Shown here: piece after piece, positions 1 through 5,331 of the stretch | How the letters are laid out: each line of letters opens with the position of its first letter | How positions within the stretch are numbered: position 1 is the stretch's first letter | Assembly (NCBI GenBank): GCA_947465275.1 | Contig: CANIAI010000192.1 | Coordinates: forward strand, 1 to 5,331 | Length of the DNA stretch: 5,331 nucleotides | DNA from: Acidobacteriota bacterium | Lineage (GTDB): Bacteria; Acidobacteriota; Vicinamibacteria; Vicinamibacterales; UBA2999 | Direction: 5' to 3' | The notes under the pieces: model-generated | The model's input: only the letters and a program-made list of their open reading frames with translations | Databases searched by the model: none | Told to the model about the DNA's origin: nothing | Made by a program: the position numbers and the translations under genes

Positions 1-1
1 C

Positions 2-3310
<3,309 letters not shown>

Positions 3311-3333
3311 CGCCCCGCGCCGGGACCGTCGTG

Positions 3334-3339
3334 TAAAAT
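3334..3339 (+). promoter_or_regulatory. Possible -10 element upstream of the SurA-like gene
   Basis: TAAAAT matches five of six bases of the sigma-70 -10 consensus and sits in the longest AT-rich patch of a very GC-rich region, in the short gap after mfd. A start of transcription about seven bases downstream would give a leader of roughly 16 bases containing the Shine-Dalgarno sequence of the next gene. No recognisable -35 hexamer lies 16-18 bases upstream (the bases there are all G and C), and the TG just before it is not at the extended -10 spacing. The call therefore rests on the hexamer and on composition only. Confidence 0.35.
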
Positions 3340-3347
3340 GCTGATCT

Positions 3348-3355
3348 GGAAGGAA
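3348..3355 (+). promoter_or_regulatory. Ribosome binding site that fixes the SurA-like start
   Basis: GGAAGGAA is a purine-rich Shine-Dalgarno sequence. Its central GGA (3352-3354) lies seven bases before the ATG at 3362, which is good spacing. The other in-frame ATG, at 3338, has no such sequence before it and overlaps the -10-like element. It would also place eight extra residues in front of a well-formed signal peptide. This supports 3362 as the start. Confidence 0.75.
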
Positions 3356-3361
3356 TTGTCG

Positions 3362-4423
3362 ATGTCAAAGCGACTCGGTGCGATGCTGATCGGCGTGGCC
3401 CTCCTCGTCCTCCCGCTGCGGGCGGCGGAGGTGGTGGAGCAGGTGCTCGTGCGGGTGAACGGCGACATCCTGACCAAGAGCGAGTTCGAGCAGCGGCAGA
3501 TCGCCGTGCTCCGGGCCCGCCCCGAACTGGCCAACACCAGCCCCAACAGTGACGAGCTGAAGAAGGCGATCGCCGAGATCACGCCTGACCTGATCCTCGA
3601 CGCCGTCGACGAGATGCTCCTGTCGCAGCGCGGCCGCGAGCTCGGCTACAAGATGGCCGACGACCAGTTCAAGGGCATCGTCGACAACATCAAGAAACAG
3701 AACAACCTCGACGACGAGGCGAAGTTCCAGGAAGCGCTGAAGTCGGAAGGGATGACGCTGGCTGACCTGAAGCGCAGCCTCGAGCGCCAGATGCTGGTGT
3801 CGCGCGTCCAGCAGACCGAGATCGTCTCGAAGGTCACCCTGACCGAGGAAGAGTCGAAGGCCTACTACGACGCCCACACCCGCGAGTTCACGACGCCCGT
3901 CGAGCTGACGTTCCGCGAGATCCTCGTCGAGGTGCCGACCTCGGACAAGGGGGTCAACGTGGCCGAAGACGAGGCCGCGCGCGACAAGGCGCTCTCGATC
4001 CGCAACCGGCTGCTGGGCGGAGAGCCCTTCGCCCGGCTCGCGGGCGAGGTGTCGGACGCCGCGTCGAAGGCCAACGGCGGCCTGATCGGTCCGATCAACG
4101 AAGACGATCTCTCGCCGGCGCTGCAGGAGCTGGTGCGGACGATGAAGGAAGGCGACATCTCGCAGCCGGTGCGCGTGCAGCGCGGCTGGCAGCTGCTGAA
4201 GGTCGAGTCGAAGTCGACGCCGCAGGTGAAGAGCTTCGAGGACGCCCGCGGGCAGATCGCCGACAAGATCGGCAACGAGAAGCTTGGCGGTGAGCGGGCG
4301 AAGTATCTCGATCGGCTGCGCGGCGAGGCGACCATCGTCTGGCGCAACGACGAGCTGAAGAGGGCCTACGAGCAGGCGCTCCGGACTCGCGCGCGGACGG
4401 AGCCCCCCCAGGGCACGCGCTGA
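3362..4423 (+). CDS. SurA-like periplasmic chaperone with one parvulin-type PPIase domain
   Basis: This is a 353-residue secreted protein of the SurA/parvulin family, which escorts unfolded outer-membrane proteins across the periplasm. Residues 1-21 form a Sec signal peptide: a basic MSKR start, a hydrophobic stretch GAMLIGVALLVLPL, and likely cleavage after LRA (21) or RAA (22). The mature part begins with the SurA N-terminal signature VNGDILTKSEFEQR (about 32-45), followed by a helical, charged chaperone region to about 180. One parvulin domain spans about 184-283 (FREILVEVP through ASKANGGLIGP to GWQLLKVES), and a charged helical C-terminus follows. E. coli SurA is longer (428 residues) and has two parvulin domains. 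Here the usual histidines of the family (RHIL and GWHLI/GYHII) are Glu186 and Gln277, so isomerase activity is doubtful while chaperone function is plausible. The start at 3362 was chosen over 3338 for its ribosome binding site and signal peptide. The stop TGA overlaps the next gene's ATG by one base. The surA symbol is withheld because orthology is not shown. Confidence 0.9.
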   Translation: MSKRLGAMLIGVALLVLPLRAAEVVEQVLVRVNGDILTKSEFEQRQIAVLRARPELANTSPNSDELKKAIAEITPDLILDAVDEMLLSQRGRELGYKMADDQFKGIVDNIKKQNNLDDEAKFQEALKSEGMTLADLKRSLERQMLVSRVQQTEIVSKVTLTEEESKAYYDAHTREFTTPVELTFREILVEVPTSDKGVNVAEDEAARDKALSIRNRLLGGEPFARLAGEVSDAASKANGGLIGPINEDDLSPALQELVRTMKEGDISQPVRVQRGWQLLKVESKSTPQVKSFEDARGQIADKIGNEKLGGERAKYLDRLRGEATIVWRNDELKRAYEQALRTRARTEPPQGTR

Positions 4424-4971
4424 TGGCCACGGCCCGGACGATCATCGATCCGGCGTCGGTCGCGCCGGTCGCGACCCCGTCGTCCGTCCACTGGTTCGCG
4501 CTCTGGACGCGTTCACGCCACGAGCAGATCGTCCGCGAGCAGCTCGAGCGCAGGGAGATCGAGGTCTTCCTCCCGACCATCCTCCGCTGGAGCCGCTGGA
4601 AGGATCGCAAGAAGCAGATCGCCTGGCCGCTGTTCCCCGGCTACTGCTTCGCGCGGTTCGACCCGAAGGAGCGGCTCCCGATCCTCAAGAGTCCGGGCGT
4701 GGTCAGCATTGTCTCGTTCGAGGGCGAGCCGGCGCCGATCCCCGAGCACGAGATCACCGGGATCCGGCAGCTCATCGACAGCGAGCTGGCATTCGACCCG
4801 TGCCCGCTGATCCATGAGGGAATGATGGTCGAGGTCACCCACGGGCCGCTCAAGGGGGTCGTCGGGCGGCTGGTCCGCAAGGGGGCGCATGCCCGCCTCG
4901 TGCTGTCGGTCGACCTGATTGGACAGGCGGTGAGCGTCGAGGTCGACGCCGCCGACGTGAAGGCCTACTGA
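4423..4971 (+). CDS. NusG-family transcription antiterminator (UpxY/RfaH-like paralogue)
   Basis: This is a 182-residue cytoplasmic protein of the NusG/Spt5 superfamily, whose members bind the RNA polymerase clamp and control pausing and termination. The NGN domain covers about 23-118: HWFALWTRSRHEQIVREQL (23-41), a basic segment RWSRWKDRKKQ (55-65), then LFPGY (70-74) and PGVVSIVSFEGEPAPIP (91-107). A KOW-type C-terminal domain covers about 129-180, with EGMMVEVTHGPLKGVVGRLV and the strand SVDLIGQAVSVEVDAAD. The LFPGY motif, the W-K-D-R basic patch and the VSF-G-PAPIP motif resemble the specialised UpxY/RfaH-type paralogues more than housekeeping NusG, which normally sits in secE-nusG-rplK. 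The C-terminal domain looks like an ordinary KOW barrel, not the RfaH fold-switching type. About 22 weakly conserved residues precede the domain, and no other in-frame start is available there. The ribosome site is weak (AGGG at 4410-4413), so translation probably depends on coupling through the TGATG overlap with the upstream gene. Confidence 0.88.
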   Translation: MATARTIIDPASVAPVATPSSVHWFALWTRSRHEQIVREQLERREIEVFLPTILRWSRWKDRKKQIAWPLFPGYCFARFDPKERLPILKSPGVVSIVSFEGEPAPIPEHEITGIRQLIDSELAFDPCPLIHEGMMVEVTHGPLKGVVGRLVRKGAHARLVLSVDLIGQAVSVEVDAADVKAY

Positions 4972-5331
4972 TGAAGATCGGATCCGTCAGCCTCGATTCG
5001 CCCTATGTCGTCGCGCCGATGGCCGGCATGACCGACACCGCCTTCCGGCGTCTCGTGAAGCGGCAGGGCGGCTGCGGGCTGGTCGTCACCGAGATGGTCT
5101 CGTCCGAGGGGCTCGTGCGCGGCATCGACCGCACCCTCGAGTACGCCGAGTACACCGAAGAGGAGCGTCCGGTCTCGATCCAGATCTTCGGCGGCGATCC
5201 GGCGACGATGGCCGACGCGGCGCAGATCGTCGAGAGCATGGGTGCCGACATCGTCGACATCAACATGGGCTGCCCGGTCCAGAAGATCGCGAAGCACCAG
5301 GCGGGCTGCAGCCTGATGCGCGAGCCCGAGC
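4971..5331 (+). CDS. dusB: tRNA-dihydrouridine synthase, DusB type (3' partial)
   Basis: Dus enzymes are FMN-dependent oxidoreductases that use NADPH to reduce uridine to dihydrouridine in the tRNA D-loop. DusB acts on U17 in E. coli. About 120 codons are present before the window ends. They cover the first half of the TIM barrel, beginning MKIGSVSLDSPYVVAPMAGMTDTAFR. Family motifs follow in the usual order: APMAGMTD (15-22) at the FMN site, TEMVSSEG (40-47), IQIFGGDP (72-79), and DINMGCPVQKIAKHQAGCSL (96-115), where Cys101 of GCP is the expected catalytic acid. The PVQKI-K-x-x-AGCSLM form fits the DusB/Dus1 branch better than DusA or DusC, but the rest of the gene is needed to settle the branch. 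The start is supported by GAAGG at 4959-4963, seven bases upstream and inside the end of the NusG-family gene, and by a TGATG overlap with that gene's stop. Confidence 0.93.
   Translation, partial: MKIGSVSLDSPYVVAPMAGMTDTAFRRLVKRQGGCGLVVTEMVSSEGLVRGIDRTLEYAEYTEEERPVSIQIFGGDPATMADAAQIVESMGADIVDINMGCPVQKIAKHQAGCSLMREPE

Noticed and set aside
3311..3330. Possible terminator hairpin after mfd (CCC 3314-3316 pairing with GGG 3322-3324)
   Set aside because: The stem is only three base pairs and no T-run follows, so it cannot be called an intrinsic terminator.
3338..3340. ATG as the start of the SurA-like gene
   Set aside because: It has no Shine-Dalgarno sequence and overlaps a -10-like hexamer. 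It would add MLIWKELS before a complete signal peptide, whereas the ATG at 3362 has GGAAGGAA at good spacing.
3365..3877. 170-codon open frame on the - strand, inside the chaperone gene
   Set aside because: Its Leu/Val/Asp/His-rich composition is typical of an antisense shadow of a GC-rich gene. The + strand frame has a signal peptide and family motifs.

Overview
The window is a GC-rich stretch (around two thirds G+C by eye) packed with codirectional genes on the + strand. Almost every base is coding. It holds the 3' part of mfd, then a SurA-like periplasmic chaperone gene, a NusG-paralogue gene, and the 5' part of a tRNA-dihydrouridine synthase gene of the DusB type. The cell is probably Gram-negative, because the SurA-like protein carries a signal peptide and belongs to the outer-membrane chaperone group. 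High GC, a single-parvulin SurA-like protein and a UpxY-like NusG paralogue would all fit Acidobacteriota (Vicinamibacteria-like). That assignment is inference from general familiarity and has not been tested by a search.

Layout: positions 2-3310 are mfd, open at the left edge and missing only its N-terminus. A 51-base gap (3311-3361) follows. It carries an AT-rich -10-like element and a good Shine-Dalgarno sequence for the next gene. Positions 3362-4423 encode the SurA-like chaperone. Positions 4423-4971 encode the NusG-family protein, and from 4971 the dihydrouridine synthase runs off the right edge. The last three genes are joined by two identical one-base TGATG stop/start overlaps, so they are very probably one transcription unit with coupled translation. 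Mfd may be read through into it or may be separate.

Together the genes are mostly housekeeping: transcription-coupled DNA repair (Mfd), envelope protein folding (SurA-like), transcription elongation control (NusG paralogue) and tRNA modification (Dus). I see no mobile element, CRISPR array, tRNA, rRNA or phage gene, and no strong evidence of an undescribed system. The points most worth a second look are: a parvulin domain that lacks the usual active-site histidines; a specialised NusG paralogue tightly coupled between a chaperone and a tRNA-modification gene instead of heading a polysaccharide cluster; a long proline-rich linker before the last helix of Mfd; and a C7 tract where a -1 slip would join the chaperone frame to the NusG frame.
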